Part shown: positions 40,821 to 50,074 of the stretch, piece by piece
Layout: each line of letters begins with the position of its first letter
Numbering within the stretch: the stretch's first letter is position 1
NCBI GenBank assembly: GCA_002011745.1
Contig: MTOU01000013.1
Coordinates: forward strand, 62,186-126,185
Direction of reading: 5' to 3'
Origin: Nitrospirae bacterium JdFR-85
GTDB taxonomy: Bacteria; Nitrospirota; Thermodesulfovibrionia; Thermodesulfovibrionales; JdFR-85
Length of the DNA: 64,000 bases
Translations under genes and position numbers: made by a program
The notes under the pieces: generated by a model
Told to the model about the DNA's origin: nothing
Seen by the model: only the letters and a program-made list of their open reading frames with translations
The model's database searches: none

Positions 40821-42230
40821 ATGGATAGATTTGATCCAAGAATTAATAGTGGTATTCCTGTAACTATTCTTTCTAATCAAGATTCTAATTTAATCTCTAA
40901 AAGAGCTACAATTTCTAATCTAAGTCTGGATGGAGCATTTATAAAGACCTCATCATCCTTACCAGAAAATATGATTGTTAAACTGAAAATATTATTAAAT
41001 GGATTGGAGGAAGCAACAATTGAAGGGAAGGTTTTAAGAAGTGACAAAAAAGGGATTGCTGTGAGATTTATAAACCATACAAATATCAAACCACTACTTT
41101 GGCAGCATATTAGAGAGAAAGTCTCTATTAAGGATGTCTGCCCCCATTGTGGTTCCCCTTTAATAGAAAGAAAGAAGAGATGCAACAGTTGTGGCTTTTA
41201 TGTAGATTTTAAAAACAACAGATACCTTGAACTACATGAAAAGGATATTAAAGATAGGTGGATTTACTTTTTAGACAAAGCAATTGGAGAGCACTTGGAA
41301 GGGTTAAATGATGTAGAATTAGAGATTATAAGTAAAGAAAAAAGACAGTCAGAAATCTATGAACATCTGGAGGAGGTAATTAATAATTTTATCTTAAAAG
41401 CAGAAGAATTTGAAGAGGCAGTAGCAGAGAAGACTCTGATCAAAAAGGCCCAAATCGATTTTAGATTAAAAACTCGAGAGATATACTCAAAGAGCTATTG
41501 CATAAATCGGGCAAGAACATGGCCTCTTGGATATCAAGGAGATTACATGACACTTGAATGTATATACAGAAACATGCCTCTCTCCCATGGAATAGGATAT
41601 TATCTGGACCTTATTGCCTTAAATTCACCTCTTGCAAAAGCAGTAAGAAATAGAATTAAAAAACTGGAGGAGATATTAAGAATACAAATTTCTGAAAGAA
41701 AATCACCTTCTGTTCTTAATATTGGATGTGGTTCTTGTAGAGAGCTGATGGGATTAAGCCCCGAAATCAAGAATTCAAATGCGATAGTGACCTGTATAGA
41801 CAATGATGGCGAAGCCCTCTCCTTTGCTCAAAACCGCATTCAGTATGTAGGGCTCATGGGGAATGTAGAATTTTATAAATACAATGCTCTTAGAATGTTT
41901 GATGAGGAAACAAATATAAAGGAATTTGGCAAGAAAGATATTATCTACAGTGTTGGTCTTTTCGATTATCTCCCCTCAGATTTTCTGGTCAAGATGTTCA
42001 GAGGTCTATATAATCTCCTAAAATCAGATGGAATACTAATAGCTGCTTTCAAAGATGCAGATATGTACAAGCCCCATTTCTATCACTGGATAATTAACTG
42101 GGATGGTTTCTTACAGCGTACTGATAGTGAGTTTAGGAATATCTTTAAAGAAGCAGGAATACCAGAAACCTCAATTCTTGAGATGCGAGAGGAGATGGGA
42201 ATAATAGTATTTTACCTGATTACAAAATGA
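40821..42230 (+). CDS. PilZ domain - zinc ribbon - SAM-dependent methyltransferase fusion
   Basis: RFDPR (RxxxR) and NLSLDG (NxSxxG); CPHCG...CNSCG; VLNIGCGSCRELMG SAM motif. Confidence 0.8.
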   Translation: MDRFDPRINSGIPVTILSNQDSNLISKRATISNLSLDGAFIKTSSSLPENMIVKLKILLNGLEEATIEGKVLRSDKKGIAVRFINHTNIKPLLWQHIREKVSIKDVCPHCGSPLIERKKRCNSCGFYVDFKNNRYLELHEKDIKDRWIYFLDKAIGEHLEGLNDVELEIISKEKRQSEIYEHLEEVINNFILKAEEFEEAVAEKTLIKKAQIDFRLKTREIYSKSYCINRARTWPLGYQGDYMTLECIYRNMPLSHGIGYYLDLIALNSPLAKAVRNRIKKLEEILRIQISERKSPSVLNIGCGSCRELMGLSPEIKNSNAIVTCIDNDGEALSFAQNRIQYVGLMGNVEFYKYNALRMFDEETNIKEFGKKDIIYSVGLFDYLPSDFLVKMFRGLYNLLKSDGILIAAFKDADMYKPHFYHWIINWDGFLQRTDSEFRNIFKEAGIPETSILEMREEMGIIVFYLITK

Positions 42231-42991
42231 CAGGTGGACTGCTTAAGGGACTTGTTGCACTTGTCACAGGAGGAACAAGAGGAATAGGCCGATCGATAGT
42301 ACTTGCTATTGCAAAAGAAGGAGCAGATTGTGTCTTTACTTATAACAGCAGTCAATCTTTGGCAGAATCGCTTGTAGAAGAGGTTCAAACTATGGGTAGA
42401 CATGCATTGTCAGTAAGAGTTGATGTAAGAGACTCGGAAGGCACTAAGGCACTTATTGAGAAAGTTAAGTCAGAATTTGGAAGAATAGACCTACTTGTTA
42501 ACAATGCAGGCATAACAAGAGATAAATCACTTTTGATGATGGAAAAACAAGACTGGCTGGATGTGATAGATACAGATCTTACAGGAGTCTATAACACGAC
42601 CCGCTCATGTATTAGTCTATTCTTAAGACAACAAAGCGGTGTGATTGTAAACATATCTTCCGTGAGTGGTATACATCCTCTTGCAGGACAGACTAACTAT
42701 GCTGCTGCTAAGGCAGGAGTAATAGGCTTTACAAAGTCTCTTGCCAGAGAAGTAGGACCCTACAATATAAGAGTAAATGTAGTAGCACCAGGCTTTGTAG
42801 AAACAGATATGACAGCAAAACTTAGAGACAGCTATAAACAGAGACTCCTCCAAGTAATTCCATCCAAAAGATTTGGTAGACCTGAAGAGATAGCAAAGGT
42901 AGTTGTCTTTCTTTTAAGCAACAAAGCCCAGTATATCACCGGGCAGGTAATAGTTGTTGACGGCGGGCTATCACTTTTATCAGAGATATAG
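42227..42991 (+). CDS. 3-oxoacyl-ACP reductase (FabG-like SDR)
   Basis: LVTGGTRGIGRSIV, NNAGITRD, ISSVSG...NYAAAKAGVIGF, VETDMT. Confidence 0.93.
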   Translation: MTGGLLKGLVALVTGGTRGIGRSIVLAIAKEGADCVFTYNSSQSLAESLVEEVQTMGRHALSVRVDVRDSEGTKALIEKVKSEFGRIDLLVNNAGITRDKSLLMMEKQDWLDVIDTDLTGVYNTTRSCISLFLRQQSGVIVNISSVSGIHPLAGQTNYAAAKAGVIGFTKSLAREVGPYNIRVNVVAPGFVETDMTAKLRDSYKQRLLQVIPSKRFGRPEEIAKVVVFLLSNKAQYITGQVIVVDGGLSLLSEI

Positions 42992-42999
42992 TTAACCTT

Positions 43000-44208
43000 A
43001 TGACTACAGAAGTTGTAATAACAGGCATTGGTGTAGTATCTCCTATTGGTATAGGCAGAAGAGTCTTTTTTGATAGTTTAGAAAAAGGAGAAACAGGTTT
43101 TAGAGAAATCACCCTTTTTGATACTTCAGCCCTAAATGTTCATATTGCTGGAGAGATCAGTGATTTTGATCCTGTAGTATTTCTCGGCAAGAAAGGCCTC
43201 AGAACCCTTGACAGAAGCACCAAACTTGTCTGTTCTGCTGCAATGCTTGCAATAGAAGATGCAGACCTCACTATAACAGAAACAAATACACACTCTATAG
43301 GGGTCTGCATAGGTACCACCTTTGGAAGTCTCCATAGTATCTCTCAGTTTGACAGGGAAGGTCTGATTGAAGGACCAAGATTTGTAAACCCATCTTTTTT
43401 CCCCAATACAGTAATAAACTCACCTGCCAGCCAGATATCCATAAGGTTCAATATAAAAGGGTTCAATACTACTATTTCCACCGGAGTCTGCTCAGGACTC
43501 GATGCCATCTCTTATGCCTCTGACTTTATAAAACTCGGAAGGGCAGATGTAGTAATCGCAGGGGCTGTGGAAGAACTGTGTGAAGAAACCTTTATAGGAT
43601 TTCACAACATGGGACTACTATCTGGTGTGGATGGTTCAGAATCTTTATGTTGTCCTTTTGATAAGAGGAGAAATGGTTTTATCTTATCCGAAGGAGCCAT
43701 AGTTTTTGTGCTCGAAAATAGAAAACATGCCGAGACCAGAGGTGCAAAAATTTTTGCAAGAGTGCAGGGATATACAAGTTGTATTACATCTGAGGCAGAA
43801 GATGCCCTCTCAGAGGCGATATCTTCTGCCCTGAAAGATGCGTCTATGAATCCTGAGGAGGTGGAATACATATCTGCTGGTGCAAATTCAACAGTAGAGC
43901 TTGACCGATTAGAGACAAAAGCACTAAAAAAGGTATTGGGGGATCATATTTACAAGATTCCTGTAAGTTCCATAAAATCAATGATAGGAGAAACCTTCTC
44001 TGCGGCAGGTGCCTTCTCTCTGGGGGCAGCAGTCTGTGCCCTAAACAGAGGATTTCTACCTCCTACAGTTAACTATAGAGTAAAAGACCCCGAGTGTGAT
44101 CTTGATTATGTACCAAATGAAGCAAGGCCAATGGATGTAAATAGTGCCCTTGTTATTGCCTCAGACCTTTACGGAAATTCTTCCGTAGTTGTGATTAACA
44201 AGATATGA
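43000..44208 (+). CDS. Ketosynthase-like protein lacking catalytic residues (KS-beta/chain-length-factor-like)
   Basis: Thiolase-fold KS ORF; STGVCSG, ISAGANSTVELD and SSIKSMIGETF replace STACASG, HGTGT and GHxxG. Confidence 0.82.
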   Translation: MTTEVVITGIGVVSPIGIGRRVFFDSLEKGETGFREITLFDTSALNVHIAGEISDFDPVVFLGKKGLRTLDRSTKLVCSAAMLAIEDADLTITETNTHSIGVCIGTTFGSLHSISQFDREGLIEGPRFVNPSFFPNTVINSPASQISIRFNIKGFNTTISTGVCSGLDAISYASDFIKLGRADVVIAGAVEELCEETFIGFHNMGLLSGVDGSESLCCPFDKRRNGFILSEGAIVFVLENRKHAETRGAKIFARVQGYTSCITSEAEDALSEAISSALKDASMNPEEVEYISAGANSTVELDRLETKALKKVLGDHIYKIPVSSIKSMIGETFSAAGAFSLGAAVCALNRGFLPPTVNYRVKDPECDLDYVPNEARPMDVNSALVIASDLYGNSSVVVINKI

Positions 44209-45413
44209 GCACTCGGGTAGTAGTAACAGGTCTGGGAGTAGTCTCCTCCATCGGTACAGGATGGCAGGAGTTTTGGAGTAATCTGCTTAATGGAAAATCA
44301 GGTATAAGTGATATCACCTCTATCGATACTTCAGCACACTTCACCCATAAAGGTGGGGAAATAAAAGACTTCAATCCCCAAAAGTTTATCCCAGAAGCCC
44401 TTATGAAGAGCTATAGTCGAGCAACCATACTTGCTGTTGTAGCAGCAAAACAGGCATTCTTAGATGCTGCTATTGAGATTCCTTTTGCTCAGGATATCCC
44501 TGTAGGCATCTGTTATGGAACCACCACCGGACCTATTCAGGTTATAGAAGATATTAATAATATCTATTTACAAGAGCAGACTTTCCCCTCTCATCTATTC
44601 TTTCAACTGCCACCACATACCACTGTCTCAGCAATAAGTAAGGAGTTAGGGTTGAAAGGTCCGAGCCTTGTGCTTTCAACAGCCTGTGCTGCTGGTAATT
44701 ATGCAATAGGCTCTGGATATGATCTTATTCGTATGCAGAAGGTAAAGATGGTTGTCTGCTGTGCCAGTGATGCCTTCTCCAGGATTTCCTTTACTGGTTT
44801 TAATCAGTTTAAAGCAGTGGCACCTGAGAAGTGCCAGCCTTTTGATAAAAATCGTAAAGGTATGATGGTAGCTGAGGGTGCAGGTGCCCTTATATTAGAA
44901 GACTTAGAATATGCAATGAAACGTGGAGCGAAAATATATGCAGAGATTATCGGTTATGGTCTCAGTTGTGATGCAAGACACATGACATCTCCTTCTGTTG
45001 ATGGAATTGTGGCTTGTATGAAGAAGGCACTTAAAGAGGCCGGGATCTCACCAGAGGATGTGGACTATATTTCTGCCCATGGTACAGGTACATTAGCAAA
45101 TGACAGAACAGAGTGTGCTGCTATAAAGGAGGTTTTTGGAAAACGTTATAAGGAGATTCCGATAAGTTCGATAAAATCCATGTTGGGGCATACAATGGGA
45201 GCAGCATCAGCCTTAGAGGCGATTGCGTGTACACTTGCCATAAAGCATAGTATTATACCTCCTACGATAAACTTTGAAACACCCGATCCAGAGTGTGATA
45301 TTAATTGTGTTCCTAACAAGGCACGGAAGCACGAAGTAAACTATGTCCTTAATAACTCTTATGCCTTTGGGGGAAATAATGCCTCAGTGGTACTGAAGAG
45401 ATTTGTTGAATAA
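44205..45413 (+). CDS. Beta-ketoacyl-ACP synthase (KAS II-like, intact)
   Basis: LSTACAAGNYAIG, ISAHGTGTLANDRTE, SSIKSMLGHTMGAASALEA, NSYAFGGNNASVVL. Confidence 0.93.
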   Translation: MSTRVVVTGLGVVSSIGTGWQEFWSNLLNGKSGISDITSIDTSAHFTHKGGEIKDFNPQKFIPEALMKSYSRATILAVVAAKQAFLDAAIEIPFAQDIPVGICYGTTTGPIQVIEDINNIYLQEQTFPSHLFFQLPPHTTVSAISKELGLKGPSLVLSTACAAGNYAIGSGYDLIRMQKVKMVVCCASDAFSRISFTGFNQFKAVAPEKCQPFDKNRKGMMVAEGAGALILEDLEYAMKRGAKIYAEIIGYGLSCDARHMTSPSVDGIVACMKKALKEAGISPEDVDYISAHGTGTLANDRTECAAIKEVFGKRYKEIPISSIKSMLGHTMGAASALEAIACTLAIKHSIIPPTINFETPDPECDINCVPNKARKHEVNYVLNNSYAFGGNNASVVLKRFVE

Positions 45414-45449
45414 TATTGTAAAATAAATAATTATAAGAAGGAGGACACT

Positions 45450-45713
45450 ATGGTTAATAATATTCAGAAAGAAATTATCTCTATTATTTCTGATGTAACA
45501 GGCTTTGAACCAGAAGAGATTACATTGGAGTCAAATTTCTACAATGACTTAGAAGTGGATTCTGTTAAGGCTATTGAGATAGTTGTTGCCATAGAAAAAA
45601 GATTTAAAGTAAGTATAAGAGATGAAGAGATACCAAACATTACAACAGTAATGCAGGCTGTAGATATTGTAAAGAAACTGCTTAAGGAAAAAGAGGAGAA
45701 TGTCCAGGTATAG
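45450..45713 (+). CDS. Acyl carrier protein
   Basis: FYNDLEVDSVKAIEIVVAIEKRF phosphopantetheine site. Confidence 0.92.
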   Translation: MVNNIQKEIISIISDVTGFEPEEITLESNFYNDLEVDSVKAIEIVVAIEKRFKVSIRDEEIPNITTVMQAVDIVKKLLKEKEENVQV

Positions 45714-47124
45714 CAGTGAAGAATATGATGTAATAATTATTGGTGCAGGTATTGGAGGCCTGGTATGTGGCTGTTACCTTGCAAAGGCAGGCATGAAGGT
45801 ACTTATCTGTGAACAGCACAATAAGCCTGGCGGATACTGCACTTCTTTTAAACGGAAAGGTTTTACTTTTGACGCAGCCCCTCACTGCTTTGGATCATAT
45901 AGAGAAGGCGGGGTTATGAGGAAGATATTAAAAGAGCTTGAAGTAGATAAAAAATTAACTATCATAAGACCTGACCCTTCTGATATCATTATAACACCTG
46001 ATTATAAAATTCCTTTCTGGAACGATTTAGAAAGGACAATAAATGAGTTTCAAAAAATTTTTCCAAAAGAACGTAATATAAGAAAATTTTTTTATTTATT
46101 GTTAGATACTAATCCTAAATCCTTTTCTAAGATGAGAAATCTGACTTTCGGAGAACTATTGGATGAATATTTCACTGATGAAAAATTAAAAGCAATTTTA
46201 TCCTTACCTTTTTTCGGAATCGGTGGATTACCCTCCTTTTTAATGTCTGCCTTTGTAGGAGCCAAACTCTTTTCAGAGTTTCTCCTTGATGGAGGATACT
46301 ATCCGAAAGGTGGAATGCAGACACTATCTGATGCATTAGCAGAAAGGTTTAAAGAATTTGGAGGCGAATTATTATTATCATCTCGTGTTAAAAAAATAAA
46401 AGTAAAAGATAATATAGTCAAAGGTGTAATATTGGAAAATAATACTTTTTTACCTTCAAAGTATGTTATTTCAAATTGTGATGCCAGACAGACTTTTTTA
46501 AAACTTATAGGTAAAGAAAAACTTACAACCGAATTTTACAATAAACTGAACAATATGATACCTTCAAACTCGAATTTTATTATATATTTAGGAGTAGATG
46601 CTTCTTTTAAGCCTCTTTACAATCCTGGTTCTTTTATATATTATTTTTCTTCTTATTCTATACAAAAAATCTACCAATCTATCCAAACGGGAGATATTGA
46701 AAAATATAATGTATTTTTGTTACGTGTCGCTCATGATAAATCAACTATATATGCAGGCATTCCTGTCACATACAAAAACAAAAATTATTGGAAAAAAAAT
46801 AAATATAAATTTTTAGAGACATGCATAGAAAAAATAAAGTGGTGTACTTCTCAGGATTTATTAAAACATATAGTTTATAAAGATGCAGCTACACCAATTA
46901 CTTTGCACAAATATACTTATAATTATAAAGGTGCATCTTTTGGATGGGCTGGCATTACTTCACAATTTTCAGTACCAGACTTTAGAAAACCATCTTTTAT
47001 TCAAAATCTATTTTTAACAGGTCATTGGACTACTTTAGGAGTGGGTATATCTGGCACAGCATATGTAGGATATGATACTGCAAAGATACTTCTAAGAAAA
47101 GAAAAACCTAAAGAAACTAAATAA
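45700..47124 (+). CDS. Phytoene-desaturase-like FAD/NAD(P) oxidoreductase (CrtI/COG1233-like)
   Basis: DVIIIGAGIGGLVCGCYLAKAGMKVLICEQHNKPGGYCTSFKRKGFTFDAAPHCFG; overlaps the ACP end by 14 nt. Confidence 0.87.
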   Translation: MSRYSSEEYDVIIIGAGIGGLVCGCYLAKAGMKVLICEQHNKPGGYCTSFKRKGFTFDAAPHCFGSYREGGVMRKILKELEVDKKLTIIRPDPSDIIITPDYKIPFWNDLERTINEFQKIFPKERNIRKFFYLLLDTNPKSFSKMRNLTFGELLDEYFTDEKLKAILSLPFFGIGGLPSFLMSAFVGAKLFSEFLLDGGYYPKGGMQTLSDALAERFKEFGGELLLSSRVKKIKVKDNIVKGVILENNTFLPSKYVISNCDARQTFLKLIGKEKLTTEFYNKLNNMIPSNSNFIIYLGVDASFKPLYNPGSFIYYFSSYSIQKIYQSIQTGDIEKYNVFLLRVAHDKSTIYAGIPVTYKNKNYWKKNKYKFLETCIEKIKWCTSQDLLKHIVYKDAATPITLHKYTYNYKGASFGWAGITSQFSVPDFRKPSFIQNLFLTGHWTTLGVGISGTAYVGYDTAKILLRKEKPKETK

Positions 47125-47126
47125 TC

Positions 47127-48854
47127 ATGAGCAAAAAGGAATACATACAAGAAGAGCTATTAAAAACAACACATTCTTTTACTCAATTACTATTATCAAT
47201 TGCTGCTATTGTGATCCTTTTATTAAGTATATTAGACTATTTTGTCACACCAGAATATTTTAAAACTTTTTTCATATATAGAATAATAGCTGCTTCATTA
47301 TATGGAATATTATTTTTAATTTTCCGAAAAGTCAAAAAATTTGCTTCTCTTTTTATTATTATAGCCGCCTTAATAGTATCTATAATGATTGAGTTAATGA
47401 TTTTTCCACTAGGAGGACACCAATCTCCTTACTATGTAGGTTTTATTGTAGTTTTTGTCTTTTTATTCGGACTTCTTCCAATTTCTTTTGAAATGTCTAT
47501 AATTTTATCTTCAATAATATATGGAACTTACTTGTTTCCTATTTTAATATTTGATAATATTACCAATCCTCGCATCTTTATCAATAACAACATTTTCTTA
47601 ACGGCAACACTTATGGGGGGTCTTATATGGAGGTATATAAACCACAGAATTCATGTCAACAAACTATCCCTTGAATACGATCTTGCACAGGAACGGCAGC
47701 GTCTTAAGCTTTACTCTGAACAGCTTGAGTATCTTGTTGCGGAACGGACCAAGGAGCTTAAAAAGTCCGAAACCATGTTAAGGTCATTGTTTGAACAGGC
47801 TACAGATGGGATACTGATTATGAATGACAATGGAATCATTACTGATGCAAACGAAAAGGCATGTGAAATCTATGGATTTGATAAGGAATCATTAATTGGA
47901 ACAAATATAGAATTCTTTGAGACAGAAAAGAATAAACACTTATGGGCAGAAAGAAAAAAGAGACTTCTTAATGGAGAATCGCTCTTTTTTGAAACTCAAC
48001 ATCAGAGAAAGGATGGAAGTATAGTCTCTATCGAGATAAGTGCAAAGGCTATAGAACTTGAGAGCGGAAGGGTGATTCAGGCATTCTGCAGAGATGTTAC
48101 AGAAAAGAAGAGACTGCAACAACAACTGCTACAGTCTCAAAAACTGGAAAGTATAGGCCAGCTTGCTGGTGGCATAGCACACGATTTTAATAATTTCCTT
48201 ACAGTTATTATGGGATATTCAGAACTCCTTTCACAGAATCCAAAATTAGACGAAAGAAGTCTCCATATGATTAAACAGATTACACGTTCTGCCAGTCAGG
48301 CATCCCAGATTGTAGAAAAGCTTCTGAAATTCTCCAGAAGGGGTGATATTGAACGCACCAAGGTTAACTTGAACAATATAATCAATGAAACTCATGAGAT
48401 GCTGGAAAGATTTTTACCAAGAGAGGTAAAAATCAGAAAAGAATTACATGAGCCTCTTCCACTTGTAGAGGCCGATCCTAATCAGATGGAACAGGTCTTG
48501 ATGAATCTGGTAATAAATGCAAAAGATGCGATGCCAAATGGAGGAACTATAACAATTAATACAGCTCTCACATTCTTAGACAAAGATGAAGCCGGTGTAG
48601 CTAATATAAGACCAGGAGAGTATGTAAAAGTATCGATATCTGATACAGGCAAAGGCATTCCTGAGGAAAATCTGCCCCATATATTTGAACCCTTTTTCAC
48701 CACTAAAGGGAAAGACAAGGGAACAGGACTTGGTCTTGCCATGGTATATGGAATAGTTAAAGAACATGGCGGTCATATTACAGTCAAAAGCAAATTAAAT
48801 AAAGGGACTACATTTGAGGTCTATTTACCAGTAAACACAATTTCATCTTTTTAA
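47127..48854 (+). CDS. Membrane PAS sensor histidine kinase
   Basis: Several N-terminal TM segments, PAS (LFEQATDGILIMNDNGIITDANEKACEIYG), H-box GGIAHDFNNFLTVIMGYSELL, N/G boxes. Confidence 0.93.
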   Translation: MSKKEYIQEELLKTTHSFTQLLLSIAAIVILLLSILDYFVTPEYFKTFFIYRIIAASLYGILFLIFRKVKKFASLFIIIAALIVSIMIELMIFPLGGHQSPYYVGFIVVFVFLFGLLPISFEMSIILSSIIYGTYLFPILIFDNITNPRIFINNNIFLTATLMGGLIWRYINHRIHVNKLSLEYDLAQERQRLKLYSEQLEYLVAERTKELKKSETMLRSLFEQATDGILIMNDNGIITDANEKACEIYGFDKESLIGTNIEFFETEKNKHLWAERKKRLLNGESLFFETQHQRKDGSIVSIEISAKAIELESGRVIQAFCRDVTEKKRLQQQLLQSQKLESIGQLAGGIAHDFNNFLTVIMGYSELLSQNPKLDERSLHMIKQITRSASQASQIVEKLLKFSRRGDIERTKVNLNNIINETHEMLERFLPREVKIRKELHEPLPLVEADPNQMEQVLMNLVINAKDAMPNGGTITINTALTFLDKDEAGVANIRPGEYVKVSISDTGKGIPEENLPHIFEPFFTTKGKDKGTGLGLAMVYGIVKEHGGHITVKSKLNKGTTFEVYLPVNTISSF

Positions 48855-48978
48855 AATCTTCAGAATATACCTCAAAGCTCTTTTTAGCAACATCCTGTAT
48901 TGCTAATGGAGAAATAAATTGATCTATGCGATAAAAAACAATTTTTGAGTATACTCAATAGACAGAAAAAAGTTTTAT

Positions 48979-49007
48979 TTGACAGATACCCTTTTGAGAC
49001 CTTAAAA
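48979..49007 (+). promoter_or_regulatory. Putative sigma70 promoter for hemE
   Basis: TTGACA - 17 nt - TTAAAA. Confidence 0.45.
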
Positions 49008-49045
49008 TTTAATATTTTATGGTTCAGCAGTAAGAAGGAGGCTTT

Positions 49046-50074
49046 ATGAATGACATCTTCTTAAGGGCATGTCGTGGAGAGGCAGTAGAATATACCCCTG
49101 TCTGGATAATGCGTCAGGCAGGAAGATACCTGCCCCAGTATCAGAAGATCAGAGAAAAAGTGGATTTTCTTACTCTGTGTAAGACTCCCGAGCTTGCAGC
49201 AGAGGTGACAGTTCAACCGGTTGATATCCTTGGTGTTGATGCAGCAATTCTATTTTCTGATATTCTTATCCCTGTTGAAGCAATGGGAATGAGGCTCAGG
49301 TTTTATGAGAAGAGAGGCCCTGTACTTAGTAGACCTATTCGGAGTCTGAAGAGTGTAAAAAAACTTAAACCAATAAAACCTGAAGAAGATGTTCCCTTTG
49401 TCTTAAAAACTATTAAAATACTAAGAAGAAGACTTCGCAGGAAAGTGCCTTTGATAGGGTTTGCAGGAGCTCCTTTTACTCTTGCCACTTACATGATTGA
49501 GGGAGGCACCTCAAAACACTTTGTCTATACAAAGACAATGATGTTCAAGACTCCAGATGTCTTCCATTCTCTCATGGAAACCGTAACAGACAGTACTATC
49601 AGATATCTCTCTGCCCAGATAAAGGCAGGAGTACAGGCGATTCAGATATTCGATTCATGGGCAGGAGTGCTTTCCCCAGATGACTACAGGCTCTTTAGTC
49701 TTCCCTATGTAATAAGGATTGTAGAAGAACTAAGTAGCTCTGGCATACCTATTATATATTTTGTGAATAACTGTGCAGGACTTTTGGAAGAGATAAAAAA
49801 GGTGCCATCAGAGGTGATAGGAATCGACTGGAGGGTAGATATAGCAGATGCTATAAAAAGACTTGGCAAAGATCGGGTGATTCAGGGCAATCTTGACCCT
49901 ACAGCTCTCTTCTCAGATCCAGCAACCCTTAGAGAAAAAGTAATAGGAATCCTGCGCAAGGCCAAGAAGGCTAAAGGACATATTTTCAATCTCGGTCATG
50001 GTATACTTCCTCAAAGCTCTCCTGAAATGGCAAAGAGACTGGTTGAGATGGTCCATGAATTCAGCAGTAAATAG
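49046..50074 (+). CDS. hemE: Uroporphyrinogen decarboxylase
   Basis: TPVWIMRQAGRYLPQYQKIR, FSDILIPVEAMGM, GFAGAPFTLATYMIEGG, GNLDP, NLGHGI. Confidence 0.97.
   Translation: MNDIFLRACRGEAVEYTPVWIMRQAGRYLPQYQKIREKVDFLTLCKTPELAAEVTVQPVDILGVDAAILFSDILIPVEAMGMRLRFYEKRGPVLSRPIRSLKSVKKLKPIKPEEDVPFVLKTIKILRRRLRRKVPLIGFAGAPFTLATYMIEGGTSKHFVYTKTMMFKTPDVFHSLMETVTDSTIRYLSAQIKAGVQAIQIFDSWAGVLSPDDYRLFSLPYVIRIVEELSSSGIPIIYFVNNCAGLLEEIKKVPSEVIGIDWRVDIADAIKRLGKDRVIQGNLDPTALFSDPATLREKVIGILRKAKKAKGHIFNLGHGILPQSSPEMAKRLVEMVHEFSSK

Noticed and set aside
43000-44208. First ketosynthase as a pseudogene
   Set aside because: ORF is intact, same length as its partner (402 aa) and coupled by ATGA; degenerate catalytic sites fit a KS-beta-like role better
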